Positions 31,301-38,009 of a stretch of 64,000 bases of DNA are shown piece after piece (position 1 is the stretch's first letter; the number at the start of each line of letters is the position of its first letter). This stretch comes from an uncultured Collinsella sp. GTDB lineage: Bacteria > Actinomycetota > Coriobacteriia > Coriobacteriales > Coriobacteriaceae. Position numbers and translations under genes: made by a program. The stretch is taken from NCBI GenBank assembly GCA_958413895.1, contig CATYVQ010000015.1, forward strand, positions 1-64,000, in the 5' to 3' direction. The notes below the pieces were generated by a model that had not been told where the DNA came from, made no database searches, and saw only the letters and a program-made list of their open reading frames with translations.

Positions 31301-32030
31301 TCAGGCCGCCGTTGGGCTGCACGAATCGCGTGGACATTGAGAGGCCGAAGTGGTGGTTGACGTGGTTACCGGCGTTGTCTGCCGTGATGCCATTTTGGAC
31401 GAGCCGGCCGCTTTCCTCCTTGAACACCTTGTCTGCCGCATCGAACGGGAAGAACTGACCCCGATGGGACGAATCGCCCACTTTGTCAATGCCCCAGGTG
31501 TCATAGACGTCGAAGGCATTCTTGTCAGCGTTGTAGGCTGCGTAGTTTTCGGAGCTGTCATAGACGTAGTAGCCGTCCTGAACCTTGAGGAGGCCCGTCA
31601 CGCCAAAATGGGACGTCTTGCCGGTCTGGGCAGAGGAATCGAACAGATAGCGGAGGGAGTCGCCGCCATAGGTACCGGAAAGCTGCGGGTAGCCGTCTGA
31701 AAGCGTGTTGCTGACAATGCCGGGCTGCGGATTCGTGTTGCCCGTCCAACGGTTGAGCGACTCACGACCCTGGCCATCGTTAAACTGGAACCGGTGGCTT
31801 GCGTTGATGCCGCCGTTGCCGGAAACCGACAGATGGTTATCGGGATTCACCCAGTAATCAAACAGGTTGATTGTTGTCCCCGAAGGCGAAATCGTCGGAA
31901 CCGTGTGGTCCGGAATTGCCGCCTCGGCACGAAGCGGCAGGAAGAAACTCGCCGTCAGCGCGATGGCGAGGGCCAGAACAATCGCATATGGCGAGACCGA
32001 GCGCAGCCCGCGACGACGGCCACAAGACAT
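22314..32030 (-). CDS. Giant LPXTG-anchored adhesin with fibro-slime head and pilin isopeptide repeats
   Basis: 3238 residues, exported and wall-anchored. A signal peptide (1-37, ending RAEA) leads to a head of about 300 residues containing the fibro-slime/PA14-like core DDDVWVFIDDVLVGDIGG (near 262). SpaA/Cna-B type domains follow near 360 (EGAQFALYKTD, YLLKETKAPNGY) and 673 (VDGAKFGLYTAD, YFLKEVSAPKGF). From about 1060 to 3165 there are about 15 repeats of 100-150 residues of the streptococcal pilin isopeptide-linkage type, each with an early K and a late Y-x-Y-x-(I/V)-x-E, the pattern that in this family forms Lys-Asn bonds. The C-terminus has a Pro/Thr linker, LPYTG (3203-3207), a membrane helix and RRRNR, so a class-A-like sortase should anchor it; no sortase gene is in the window. 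The coordinates use the internal ATG at 32030, which has only a weak ribosome binding site. A better start at 32139 is out of frame across a G9 tract. Confidence 0.9.
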   Translation of the reverse strand: MSCGRRRGLRSVSPYAIVLALAIALTASFFLPLRAEAAIPDHTVPTISPSGTTINLFDYWVNPDNHLSVSGNGGINASHRFQFNDGQGRESLNRWTGNTNPQPGIVSNTLSDGYPQLSGTYGGDSLRYLFDSSAQTGKTSHFGVTGLLKVQDGYYVYDSSENYAAYNADKNAFDVYDTWGIDKVGDSSHRGQFFPFDAADKVFKEESGRLVQNGITADNAGNHVNHHFGLSMSTRFVQPNGGLTNDKKDMTFEFAGDDDVWVFIDDVLVGDIGGIHSRASLSINFHTGDIKVNDKSDGTLLSKYQAAKKGTSGFDGNTFKDGTNHTLKFFYLERGATDSNMELKFNLVTVPESDIIKFDQDGGLVEGAQFALYKTDENFTDTTANQNNLLGSGTTNANGQLTLTNDVDNGVINFDDLYKEYHYQHYLLKETKAPNGYRSSLTATDGNMQLEYVPASDKKDAGGVIINRGGMDADSVVWKTGAFAAAKETITAPSTVYKANDNLTKSDKIDDLESGILFAVVLKRDKSANADIKDQNNWYAVSGDPSTGAGYTLVEKSSKAGAIEAAKKDLHAFTLNTSGQYQVEIQNLPGDISKYYYLLSGDARKDAEYTVAIYHTTASSIGDATPENTVHVYSDDIADGTNFKRQFATRLLVTNIQNRLFVQKTDSEGKPVDGAKFGLYTADQVTTDANGKVVLKGEQTPYDTLTTGSVGNPVSLEGAGIFPNTSAGNMPLVNGTYFLKEVSAPKGFLLNDTLTKVIVDDYGVHADAGTDDDGVSTFVGPGALMKSLGQFGAEGDIDNTLTWIKGTRQTSNGETNDNGNLTWTDVEPVGADDTVRLKYGANGRMYQYGPTEEGKPYRLETETGWIRMGITQDERPKGTTSKGARANLGDMNLNALFTGATCVRVANKREASLEVTKHVVVPKGLTGNKDAKFTFKFTVPTTAGKTYKAAVFENAGAASEKQVGDMFDLTNGREQTITAGQTIRVYGLDEHDAYTVQELADTDKMPAGFTLTKREQGGNALSGEGDSISGTIAKQNADGTVAAANKLVFTNTYSVKPPVTLTNAFWAQKVLRGRDWKDGDSFKIYLRADKGTPMPAGAKDAPVSGMKQVVKTVKNGDKFDFGNIEYAKPGTYTYLIAEATPSQNDASWLPGFGYSSASYRVTVTVKDSGDGTLSQPAVKMEQTYTDDGVSHEDSPIEVADKIAKITNAYNTDEETISFNVQKTYADQSGANPLVKDKFTFQLEALGGMKNDAVPSGAIDFGKLATSYSVGASKVPMPKGCTSTTTTAKNDDDGIAAFPQITYTMESENLTYVYKVTEVKDSDTSTSSGIGYDDTVYYVLVKNQQVDNESGTGKCLSSTATYWKADGTQLTDTGGYIPFKNTYTVTQTTSAPVTVQKTLAGRAWEQDDKFDFTLTPADDATMKAVKNEAVTQKKAADSDETGDLTTKVEIAGPGDAMRTTPFGTGDLVFTKPGVYTFKVNETRPTDADKTGISYDGHTSTVTYTVTDIENGTHAGKLTASVAYDNKQATTDADRQVTGAAAFTNTYTASGTYAGIDVTKTLVGTPLENGMFPFTIEAMTYNGTKAPEPADTDKSFTNTVGKDDGDDTQTATMSGKLKMNFTQLSYNKMYVYKVSEVHGANAGGYTYDTEYPGDAYVLIAVKPNLDNKGQLYTVTTVVKGPDVTTLVGEDDNVDALTAETIKGLDTTTNYVQTVSSRGAKPATPIVPFKNEYKVETIEYGAKAGLQIEKKFTGTGDASSTFSFTVTPEDYQAEGQDGTKFILTSADAAAKKLDITGGAETFKIPEMKLGDTKTVSLLPKGLQFTHDDVSNECRANVYRYRVEENVPKPVPAGYTYDKTVYTVEIAVSDNGDGTLKVETTVLNSDGKRVDYRKFAPSASLEDNTATIPFENSYKTDASDELTPQVTKKISGVESTEKAFSFTLTATPETKDKIAAGDLEADGLKDDTTSESKTTKGEITSKDGQTLNFSGMKFNKAGEYTFTLTEAHGDDDDPNTAGTQNAGWTMDDSTYTVTVKVEDKNAKLTVTGVTVKKDGDAEAKPIKAEVKDGKVNLVTFTNSYAAKGSVTLAAKKRFTGGALAGNDFSFALYKGDKTEGTPIETGTNDKNGNITFQPINYTEAGDYEYTIKEVTGNDSTVVYDGKTVNVHVRVTDNKNGTLKAVATYGGDKAVPTFTNAKPTAGATVEATKTLTGKALTGGAFAFGLYDQAGNEVAKGTNDRGGNVKLAVENLNLGEYDYTLKEVAGSDSTITYDSTAVKVHVSVKAEGDKAKATVTYDGKNDIPTFTNKYQPAGTSVALTAKKTYVKSDSTPAALKGGEFTFNLYEGDLTAEQLKDKQPIQTAENGEDGTVTFPAINYTKAGEYKYTIVEKKGDLSHVTFDDTVHHAVVKVVDKAGKLDAAVAYDGDKADAPTFTNTYTAKGSVELTATKVVAVAPGFTHDTKLKGGEYTFELKDADGKVLATTTNKADGKISFTRHFELADLGGAASKDFTYTIVEQPGAEPGMVYDTHALTYTVKVTDGGNGALNAKAIVTSTSGPETFTNTYQPAATGLALGAQKSYVKKDDNTPIVLKGGEFTFDVYEGNLTAEQLAEANPVRTATNDTNGSVGFDAFSYAKPGTHEYTIVERKGDLAYVTYDAAVHHAVVTVADNAGTLQASVAYDGTDATKPTFTNTYEAQATDSGAIALTKSVNVHDGSYQLKAGDFAFELMGSDGSVIQTQKNDADGKVAFDKLTFDHAGTFTYTVREVQPTDGAPGVPGVTYTGKTYTLTYVVKDNNDGKLVVESSTVKPSEGTENGVTPNTMTFANSYQPGQTSYQISGTKVLENADPATTRTPADGEFTFALIDVATGQEIDRTTNVGKAFTFKAISYTATGSHAYQVKEVAGQDGTITYSDAVLDVTVNVTDDGSGQLTATANKTAADLTFTNTYTPTATTATITGTKALTGRDLAEGEFFFDLKDADGNVVQTVQNGADGTFGFAPLQLDKVGTYVYTVSERAGATANGVTYDTTVFTATVTVTENAETHALEAQVAYSKGGKAADAVAFSNSYAPAATEVKLGASKVLSGEDLKEGQFSFQLKDADGKVLQTAKNAADGTVGFEAISYDKPGTYAYSISEVDDGQKNVTYDAAEHRVTVTVTDDGAGHLVATVTYDGAVPPVFKNTYTPPTTPPTEPPTNPPSKSPVPKEEKPGLPYTGDTSLSPMALGGIAGGAVVLIAAGVILRRRNR

Positions 32031-32082
32031 GACGGACCACCGCTCGCGCGGCCGATGTCCACCAAGAAGTTCCCTGCTGGGA

Positions 32083-32091
32083 CCCCCCCCC
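32083..32091 (-). repeat. G9 homopolymer, candidate phase-variation tract
   Basis: Nine G on the minus strand, 46 bases downstream of an ATG (32139-32137) with GGGGAGGG five bases before it. The distance from that ATG to the adhesin ATG is 109 nt, so nine G put them out of frame; eight or eleven G give one continuous frame with 36 extra N-terminal codons and no stop. Confidence 0.7.
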
Positions 32092-32136
32092 GGTAACCAT
32101 ATTCATGAGTAGAGACGTCGCCTCTCTGAGCTCCTG

Positions 32137-32153
32137 CATAATTTCCCTCCCCG
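32137..32153 (-). promoter_or_regulatory. Strong ribosome binding site and upstream ATG of the adhesin leader
   Basis: GGGGAGGG-AAATT-ATG on the minus strand is the best translation start in the region. In the sequenced G9 state this frame encodes about 93 residues and stops at 31858 inside the adhesin gene. Confidence 0.65.
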
Positions 32154-32176
32154 TCACACGGCAACCCGCCTGGGCA

Positions 32177-32191
32177 CCCCCCCCGGGGGGG
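32177..32191. repeat. C8G7 tract upstream of the adhesin leader
   Basis: Eight C followed by seven G on the plus strand, about 25-40 bases upstream of the leader ribosome binding site. It is self-complementary and likely to vary in length, so it may affect 5' UTR folding or promoter spacing. Confidence 0.6.
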
Positions 32192-32253
32192 CCGAGGCAG
32201 TCTGGCACATGCCCGCAGTCGTTCAAGAAATACCAACCCCAGCATATGTCTCT

Positions 32254-32265
32254 TAAGATATCTTA
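32254..32265. promoter_or_regulatory. 12-bp palindrome upstream of the adhesin
   Basis: TAAGATATCTTA is a perfect AT palindrome in the presumed promoter region of the adhesin, about 115 bp before the leader ATG. It may be an operator; no binder is suggested by context. Confidence 0.35.
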
Positions 32266-32329
32266 GTCTTATTCTATGACAGTTTTCGTCTCATTACCGA
32301 TGAAATCGGCTCAGTCCCTTTGTCGCATG

Positions 32330-33757
32330 CTAGAGCGTGTGGAGCAGGGCGATGAGGAAGCGGATGCCTTGGAGGTAGGCGCGACGGGTGATGCGCTCGT
32401 TGGTGCCGTGGACGCCGCGGTCGCATTCGTCATCGTCGACCACAAAGGCGGAGAAGCGGATGCACTCGTGGCAAATGCGCTGGTAGTTGGCGGCATCGGT
32501 TGCACCAATCACGGTCGAGGGCACGATGCTCATCGGCTCTTGGCCCACCGCAGACGATCCGTTTTCCTCCGTCCCCTTGGGATCACGGAAATAGCGGGCG
32601 GCGATGGAGCGAACCGCCTCGAGGCCGGGACCACCGATACGCGGGGACGGCGAGGGTTCAGAGCTGCCGGGGCCCAGCTCCACTTCGACACGACCGGCAA
32701 GGTCCGCCCCGGCAACCGCCTCACGGCAGCGCGCCACAACGTCGGCCACGCTCGTGCCCTCGAGCATGCGGAAGTTGATGTTGGCCCACATATCCTGCGG
32801 CATTACGTTGGCGCCGGTGCTGCCACCCTCGATCTGCGTGGGCGCGCAGGTGGTCGTCACCAGCGGATAGAGCTTTTTGCTGGCGAGGCAATCGCGGACA
32901 ATGGCATCCCCGTTGGCGGCAATTTCATCGGCCGTGTAGAGCCCTAACTCGACAAGCTGGGCGGCAAGCAAGTCGGTCACGCGCGTCGGCCACTCGATAT
33001 CGCAGATTGCGGTGATGGCACGGCTGAGCACCTCGAGCGATGTGCCACCGTAGGGGTTGGACGAATGCCCGCCCTCACTCTTCGTCTTGAGCACGATATC
33101 GGCATAGCCCTTCTCCGCGAGGTCAGCATGCATAAGCCAGCCCTCGCCCGCGCCATACTCGGCAGCCGAAACGATGCGGTAGTCGCCCTCGTCGATCAGG
33201 TACTCAAGCTCAATGCCGCGCTCCTCGAGCGCGCGGCCGATGGCACCTGCGCCGTACTGCGTGGTTTCCTCGTCCTGGCCAAAGGCGAGCAGCAGGGTAC
33301 GCTTGTGCTCCCAGCCGTGCGCGAGCGCATACTCAACCGCCTCGAGAATGCCTGCGACCTGGTCTTTCATATCGATGGCGCCGCGACCCCAAATGTAGGT
33401 GTCGTCTACATGCCCGCTAAAGGGGGCATGCGTCCAGTCAGCCTCGGTGCCGGGTACCACGGGAACCACGTCCATGTGGCCCATGAGCATAATGGGCTTG
33501 AGGACAGGGTCGGAACCGCCAAGCGTCACCAATAGCGAATGGTCGATAAGCTCGACCTTACCCGCCGTAAATACGTTCGGCCAAGCCCGCTGCATATACG
33601 CGCGCAGGTCGTCGAACGGCTGCCAGTCCACCGCCTCGGCATCCATGCTCGAAATGGTCGGAAACGACAGCACACGGCTCAGGCGCTCGCATGCGCCGGC
33701 CTTGTCCAAATCGGCAAAATCATCCTCATGCGCAAAGAAGCGCCAGACCTCGGCCAT
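32330..33757 (-). CDS. M20-family zinc metallopeptidase (carboxypeptidase S/ArgE-like)
   Basis: Metal-dependent aminoacylase or carboxypeptidase. The metal ligands fall in LMGHMDVVPV, GRGAIDMKDQVAG, GQDEETTQYG and near the C-terminus GVHGTNERI. The lid domain in the middle includes the usual KSEGGHSSNP. The length of 475 residues suits the carboxypeptidase S-like subgroup. The ATG at 33757 has AAGGAT upstream; the frame is open another 54 bases without a signal. It is last after an amino-acid ABC importer on the same strand, so it may split imported dipeptides or acylated amino acids. Confidence 0.9.
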   Translation of the reverse strand: MAEVWRFFAHEDDFADLDKAGACERLSRVLSFPTISSMDAEAVDWQPFDDLRAYMQRAWPNVFTAGKVELIDHSLLVTLGGSDPVLKPIMLMGHMDVVPVVPGTEADWTHAPFSGHVDDTYIWGRGAIDMKDQVAGILEAVEYALAHGWEHKRTLLLAFGQDEETTQYGAGAIGRALEERGIELEYLIDEGDYRIVSAAEYGAGEGWLMHADLAEKGYADIVLKTKSEGGHSSNPYGGTSLEVLSRAITAICDIEWPTRVTDLLAAQLVELGLYTADEIAANGDAIVRDCLASKKLYPLVTTTCAPTQIEGGSTGANVMPQDMWANINFRMLEGTSVADVVARCREAVAGADLAGRVEVELGPGSSEPSPSPRIGGPGLEAVRSIAARYFRDPKGTEENGSSAVGQEPMSIVPSTVIGATDAANYQRICHECIRFSAFVVDDDECDRGVHGTNERITRRAYLQGIRFLIALLHTL

Positions 33758-33781
33758 GACATCCTTTCGATTGTGATGACG

Positions 33782-33806
33782 AGGGCCGCCCCACCGGAGC
33801 GGCCCT
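33782..33806. terminator. Hairpin between ABC ATPase and peptidase genes
   Basis: AGGGCCGC and GCGGCCCT form an 8-bp stem. No T-run follows, so it is more likely a partial terminator or mRNA processing/stability element inside the operon. Confidence 0.4.
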
Positions 33807-33829
33807 GCCACGTAAGCGTTTGCGGTCGG

Positions 33830-34615
33830 CTATTTGTCCTCGAGATAACGCGAGAGGAACTCGCGGGTACGCTGGTGCTTGGGGTTGCCGAAGAGCTCCG
33901 TCGGCGCGGCGTCCTCGAGGACCACGCCCTTGTCCATAAAGACCACGCGGTCGGACACCGTGCGGGCAAAGGCCATCTCGTGCGTGACGACGACCATGGT
34001 CATGCCGTCGGCAGCGAGCTTGCGCATGACCTCGAGCACCTCTCCCACGATCTCGGGGTCGAGTGCGGAGGTCGGCTCGTCGAACAGCATGATCTGCGGA
34101 TTCATGCATAGGGCACGAGCGATGGCAACGCGCTGCTTTTGGCCGCCGGACAGGCGACCCACGGCGGCGTGCGCGAACTTCTCGAGCCCCACGCTCGTCA
34201 GATGCTCCATCGCGACCTTCTCGGCCTCGGCCTTGCCCATCTTTTTGAGCGTGACGGGCGCGAGTGTGCAGTTGTCGAGCACGTCCATGTTGTTGAACAG
34301 GTTAAAGCCCTGGAACACCATGCCGATGTCCTCACGCAGCTTGTTAATGTTGCAACGCTCGGCCGTGAGGTCCTGGCCATGGAACCAGATGTGGCCCGCG
34401 TCCGGGGTCTCGAGCAGGTTGAGGCAGCGCAGGAAGGTCGACTTGCCCGAGCCCGAGGCGCCGATAATGGTGACGACCTCGCCGGGATTGACGGACAGGT
34501 CGATGCCCTTGAGCACCTCGAGCGAGCCGAAGCTCTTGCGCAGGCCCTCGACGCGGATGAGCGGCTCATTGGTCTGTGCGGCGGCCGCAACGCCGGTAAT
34601 GGCGGTATCTGCCAT
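33830..34615 (-). CDS. Polar amino-acid ABC transporter ATP-binding protein
   Basis: Cytoplasmic ATPase of a type I importer. Walker [16 protein letters not shown], the Q-loop VFQGFNLF, the signature [15 protein letters not shown] and Walker [14 protein letters not shown] are all canonical; the sequence is close to the GlnQ/HisP group. The ATG at 34615 is preceded by GAGGAGA; residues upstream of it have no family character. 261 residues. It follows the permease by 22 bases, completing an SBP-permease-ATPase set. Confidence 0.95.
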   Translation of the reverse strand: MADTAITGVAAAAQTNEPLIRVEGLRKSFGSLEVLKGIDLSVNPGEVVTIIGASGSGKSTFLRCLNLLETPDAGHIWFHGQDLTAERCNINKLREDIGMVFQGFNLFNNMDVLDNCTLAPVTLKKMGKAEAEKVAMEHLTSVGLEKFAHAAVGRLSGGQKQRVAIARALCMNPQIMLFDEPTSALDPEIVGEVLEVMRKLAADGMTMVVVTHEMAFARTVSDRVVFMDKGVVLEDAAPTELFGNPKHQRTREFLSRYLEDK

Positions 34616-34637
34616 GATGATTCTCCTCGTCTTGAGC

Positions 34638-35786
34638 CTAGTTGGAGCTGGGCAGCGTGACCGGAGCCTCGGCGCCGAGCTTTTTGCCAAAGGCCTCGAG
34701 CAGGCGGCTCGCCACGAGCGTCAGGATCAGGTAGACCACGAGCGCCACGCAGTAGACCTCCATCTGGCGGTAGTACACGCCGGCGACGGTGGTGGTGGCG
34801 TACATAAGGTCGAACACGCCGATGACCGAGAGCACCGACGAATCCTTGATGTTGATGATGAGCTCGTTGGTGAGCGCCGGAATCGCGTTTTTAATGCCCT
34901 GGGGGAACACGACTTTGCGCATGGCTTGCCACTGCGACAGGCCCAGCGAGCGTGCTGCCTCGGCCTGGCCGGGATCGATGGACTCGATGCCGCCGCGCAG
35001 GACCTCCATCATGTAGGCGGTGGAGTTGAGCGAGATGGTAACGAGGCCGGCGGTGAAGGTACTCCAAATCTGGTTGGCCTGAGCGGTCTCGAAGCCCATG
35101 CCGCGCAAAACGGTGAAGCCCGCGTAATAGATGAGCAGACCCTGGACCATCATGGGCGTGCCGCGCACGATGGTGGAGTAGATGGTCGCAAAGCCGCGGC
35201 CGATACTCTTAAAGAAGCGCACCAGGTCGTTGTCCACGCGGTCGAAGGTCTGAATACGCAGGAACACAAAGAGCAGCGCCAGGAAGAATGCGATGACGGT
35301 GCCGAAGGTGGCAAGCGCGATGGTGATCTCGATACCGCGAATGAAGAAGTCGCCGCTCTTGTAGGTCATGTAGACCAGGCTCGACAAAAAGTCGCTGGGG
35401 TTGGAATCCGAGACAATGCTCACCTGCACCAGATCGATAAACGACATGACACAGCGGTCGATAAAGAAAACTGCCGCGATGGCGACCACGACGTAGCTGC
35501 CTAAGCGTGCTCCACGACGGAAACGCTCAGATGCGAACGGCGATTTTTCGCGATAGTCGCTCCAGTGCATAAGCTTGGTGACCAGCGCCGCCGCCGACAC
35601 GACGAGCCACGCCCACAGGATTGCCCAAAGGCAATCTTGAAACACGCCCGTGGGAGCCAAGAAGCTCAGCGGTGTGGGGTTGCGCTGGCTAAACGCCAGG
35701 CCGAGCGCCGCGATAACGCTCGTGCCCAGGTACACATAACGGTGGTCGGCCTTGATAAAGGAGGCCAGACGATTGATGGTTTTCAT
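34638..35786 (-). CDS. Polar amino-acid ABC transporter permease
   Basis: Integral membrane subunit of the HisMQ type. The permease domain (about residues 165-375) has the EAA loop [21 protein letters not shown] and the early segment [14 protein letters not shown]. The first 165 residues carry three further membrane helices that are not part of the usual 220-residue permease, making the protein 382 residues. The start lies nine bases after the binding-protein gene with a GGAGG site. The substrate is probably a polar amino acid, not resolved. Confidence 0.92.
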   Translation of the reverse strand: MKTINRLASFIKADHRYVYLGTSVIAALGLAFSQRNPTPLSFLAPTGVFQDCLWAILWAWLVVSAAALVTKLMHWSDYREKSPFASERFRRGARLGSYVVVAIAAVFFIDRCVMSFIDLVQVSIVSDSNPSDFLSSLVYMTYKSGDFFIRGIEITIALATFGTVIAFFLALLFVFLRIQTFDRVDNDLVRFFKSIGRGFATIYSTIVRGTPMMVQGLLIYYAGFTVLRGMGFETAQANQIWSTFTAGLVTISLNSTAYMMEVLRGGIESIDPGQAEAARSLGLSQWQAMRKVVFPQGIKNAIPALTNELIINIKDSSVLSVIGVFDLMYATTTVAGVYYRQMEVYCVALVVYLILTLVASRLLEAFGKKLGAEAPVTLPSSN

Positions 35787-35795
35787 GCTGCCTCC

Positions 35796-36722
35796 CTATG
35801 CCGGCTGGCGGTCGAGGCACGCGTCCCACATTTGGTCGCGCTCCTCTTGGCTAATGCCCTTGAGTGTCTTGTCGATGAGCTTAAGGAGCTTGTCCGAGCC
35901 CTTGCGGCAGCCGACGTTTGCCGCGACCTCCTGCTTAAAGCCCTCGCCCTCGGCAAAATGAATGGGGACGATGCCCGGGTTTTGGGCCATATAGCCCTTC
36001 TCGTTCTCGGTGTTGTAGGTCACGGCGTCGCACGTGCCCTGCAGCAGGTTCGAGAACACCGTGGGGACGGAGTCGACCGGGTTTTTGTGCACAACGCCCG
36101 GAATCTCGTCGATGACAGTATCGAGCATGGTGTCCTTTTGGCCGAGGACCGTAGCGCCGCTAAAGTCGCTGAGCTTGGTCGCGTTTTGGTAGGGCGAGCC
36201 CTCTTTTACGAACAGGCCAAAGTAACCGATAAAGTACGGGTCGGAAAAGCCGACAGACTCCTCGCGCTCGGGCGTGGCGCTCATACCGGCGATGATGAGG
36301 TCAATCTGGCCGTTGTTGAGCGAGTCGATAAGGCCCGAGAAGCTCTGTTTGACGGCAACGGGCTCGCCGCCGAGGGCCTTGCAGACGATCTTGGCAATCT
36401 GCACGTCGTAACCATCGGCATAGGCGCCCTGCACGTTGTCGATGGGGATGGTGTACTCGCTGGCTTCGGAGACCTGCCAGTTGTACGGGGCGTAGGCCGC
36501 CTCCATGCCGATACGGATCTTGTCCTTGCCGATCACGGAATCGGACAGGTCGTCGCGACCGCCGCCCGTCGTGGGCTGAACTACTTCCAGCGTGGAGGGA
36601 CGCTGGCAACCGGCAAGTGCGCCGGCGACGACAGAAGCGCTCGCAGCGAGAGCGCTACCCAAAAAGATGCGACGGCTGCATACCGGCTGTGGATGCGCGT
36701 CGCGTTGATGGGGAGAATGCAT
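35796..36722 (-). CDS. Amino-acid ABC transporter substrate-binding lipoprotein
   Basis: Family 3 periplasmic-binding-like protein. The signal sequence contains a twin-arginine-like SRRIFLG followed by a hydrophobic stretch and a lipobox LAGC, so it is likely a Tat- or Sec-exported lipoprotein. The mature part has the typical IRIGMEAAYAPYNW start, DGYDVQIAK, and DLIIAGMSATPEREESVGFSDPYF. The ATG at 36722 follows GGGAAGG; an upstream extension to 36794 is not supported. About 308 residues. First gene of the importer operon. Confidence 0.93.
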   Translation of the reverse strand: MHSPHQRDAHPQPVCSRRIFLGSALAASASVVAGALAGCQRPSTLEVVQPTTGGGRDDLSDSVIGKDKIRIGMEAAYAPYNWQVSEASEYTIPIDNVQGAYADGYDVQIAKIVCKALGGEPVAVKQSFSGLIDSLNNGQIDLIIAGMSATPEREESVGFSDPYFIGYFGLFVKEGSPYQNATKLSDFSGATVLGQKDTMLDTVIDEIPGVVHKNPVDSVPTVFSNLLQGTCDAVTYNTENEKGYMAQNPGIVPIHFAEGEGFKQEVAANVGCRKGSDKLLKLIDKTLKGISQEERDQMWDACLDRQPA

Positions 36723-36828
36723 AATCTGCCTTCCCTGTTGAATCGTATGCTGACGAGTTAACAGGATATACGCCAGCGACCAGCAGCGCAGCACAAGCTC
36801 GAAAAATTAATAGACACACGGTAGTCAT

Positions 36829-37002
36829 TGGGGACGTCGATGTTTTGGCAATGCCGGCGAGCGACGTCCAGAGCGAACAAGTTGGCATGAAAAAGGCAAG
36901 GCATAGACCTTCTGGTCATGCCTTGCCTTTTGAATGACAAATTGTCGCTCTGGGTGGCGCGCAGCGTCGACCGGCCCGCCGTTCGTCAGAACGGCGGAAC
37001 CT
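36829..37002. repeat. Structured intergenic element, copy C
   Basis: P1 pairs 36861-36875 with 36946-36960 (with mismatches), P2 is a perfect 14-bp helix (36891-36904 with 36918-36931) capped by the conserved GACCTTCTGGTC, and P3 is CCGCCGTT-CGTCAG-AACGGCGG (36976-36997). P3 has a different loop from the other copies. The element touches the stop codon of the mutarotase gene and lies upstream of the binding-protein gene. Confidence 0.72.
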
Positions 37003-37896
37003 CTAGAACAAGGTGACGCTAAAGCTACGTTTATCGGTAGCGCCGGGAGCCAAGGTGATGGTGTTGACCTTGTGCTCAAAGACATCGTCCTCGGTGTCCA
37101 TGGTGGTATGACCGGTCCAGGGCTCGAGCGCCACAAACGGAGCGTCGTTGGCGGCAGACCACACGCCAATGTACTTAAAGCCCTCAAAGTCGATCTTGAC
37201 GCCGTGGCCCGACTTGCGGCCGCGCAGTGTGAGCGTGGAACCCGGAGTATCGGTGAACATGATGGCATCGTTATCGAAGCTGCGGTGCGTGATGGGCAGC
37301 ACGTCCGAGTTATCGGGAGCCTTGTAGCTACCCTCGAACGTCATAAGACCGTCGGGCGTGATGATGGGAGCCTCGTTGGTCCAAGCCTCGGTAAACGCCA
37401 GCTCGTAATCCTCGAACGCCTCGTCCTCGGCACCGGGGGCGGGCACGTTAAATGCGGGGTGGCCGCCCACCGAGAACGGCAGGTCCACGTCGCCGGTGTT
37501 GGTGACGGCAAAGGTCTGCGTGAGGGTGGCGTCGCCGGTCAAGGCATAGGTCATGTTGAGCTTAAAGTGGAACGGGAACGCCTTGAGCGACTCGGGTGTA
37601 TCGGTGATCTCGTACGTTACCGAGGAGCCGTCCTCCGAAACCTCGACCAGCTTGTGCTCGACAATGCGCGCGAGTCCGTGGCGCGGCATCTCGCAGATGC
37701 CGGCCGCAGACGTTGCCGTGTTGTTGCGCAGCGAGCCCACAATGGGGAACAGGATGGGCGCGTGCTTGCCCCAAAAGGCGGGGTCGCCCTGCCACAGATA
37801 CTCGTTGCCGTTGAGGGCAAGGCTCGTGAGCTGGGCACCCATGGAATCGATGGCCGCGGTGAGGCCGCCGCGCTTGATGGTAGTGACAGTAGACAT
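37003..37896 (-). CDS. Aldose 1-epimerase family protein (LacX-like mutarotase)
   Basis: Galactose mutarotase-fold protein. Readable family segments include NGNEYLWQGDPAFWGKHAPILFP, the histidine-containing MPRHGLAR, the VGGHPAFNVP strand and LEPWTGHTTMDTEDD near the end. About 297 residues, fitting the LacX/YeaD-like branch whose exact sugar is often unknown. The ATG at 37896 has a strong GGAGGA site. Single gene, no sugar pathway adjacent. Confidence 0.88.
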   Translation of the reverse strand: MSTVTTIKRGGLTAAIDSMGAQLTSLALNGNEYLWQGDPAFWGKHAPILFPIVGSLRNNTATSAAGICEMPRHGLARIVEHKLVEVSEDGSSVTYEITDTPESLKAFPFHFKLNMTYALTGDATLTQTFAVTNTGDVDLPFSVGGHPAFNVPAPGAEDEAFEDYELAFTEAWTNEAPIITPDGLMTFEGSYKAPDNSDVLPITHRSFDNDAIMFTDTPGSTLTLRGRKSGHGVKIDFEGFKYIGVWSAANDAPFVALEPWTGHTTMDTEDDVFEHKVNTITLAPGATDKRSFSVTLF

Positions 37897-38009
37897 GCTA
37901 CTTCCTCCAAAAGTAAACAATAGTGTCGAGGGCTATTGTCCCACTCTTGGCGGCGGGACGGGACGGCAGGCGATTATTGAGTAGCCATAGCGGAATGAGC
38001 GGCGAGTGC

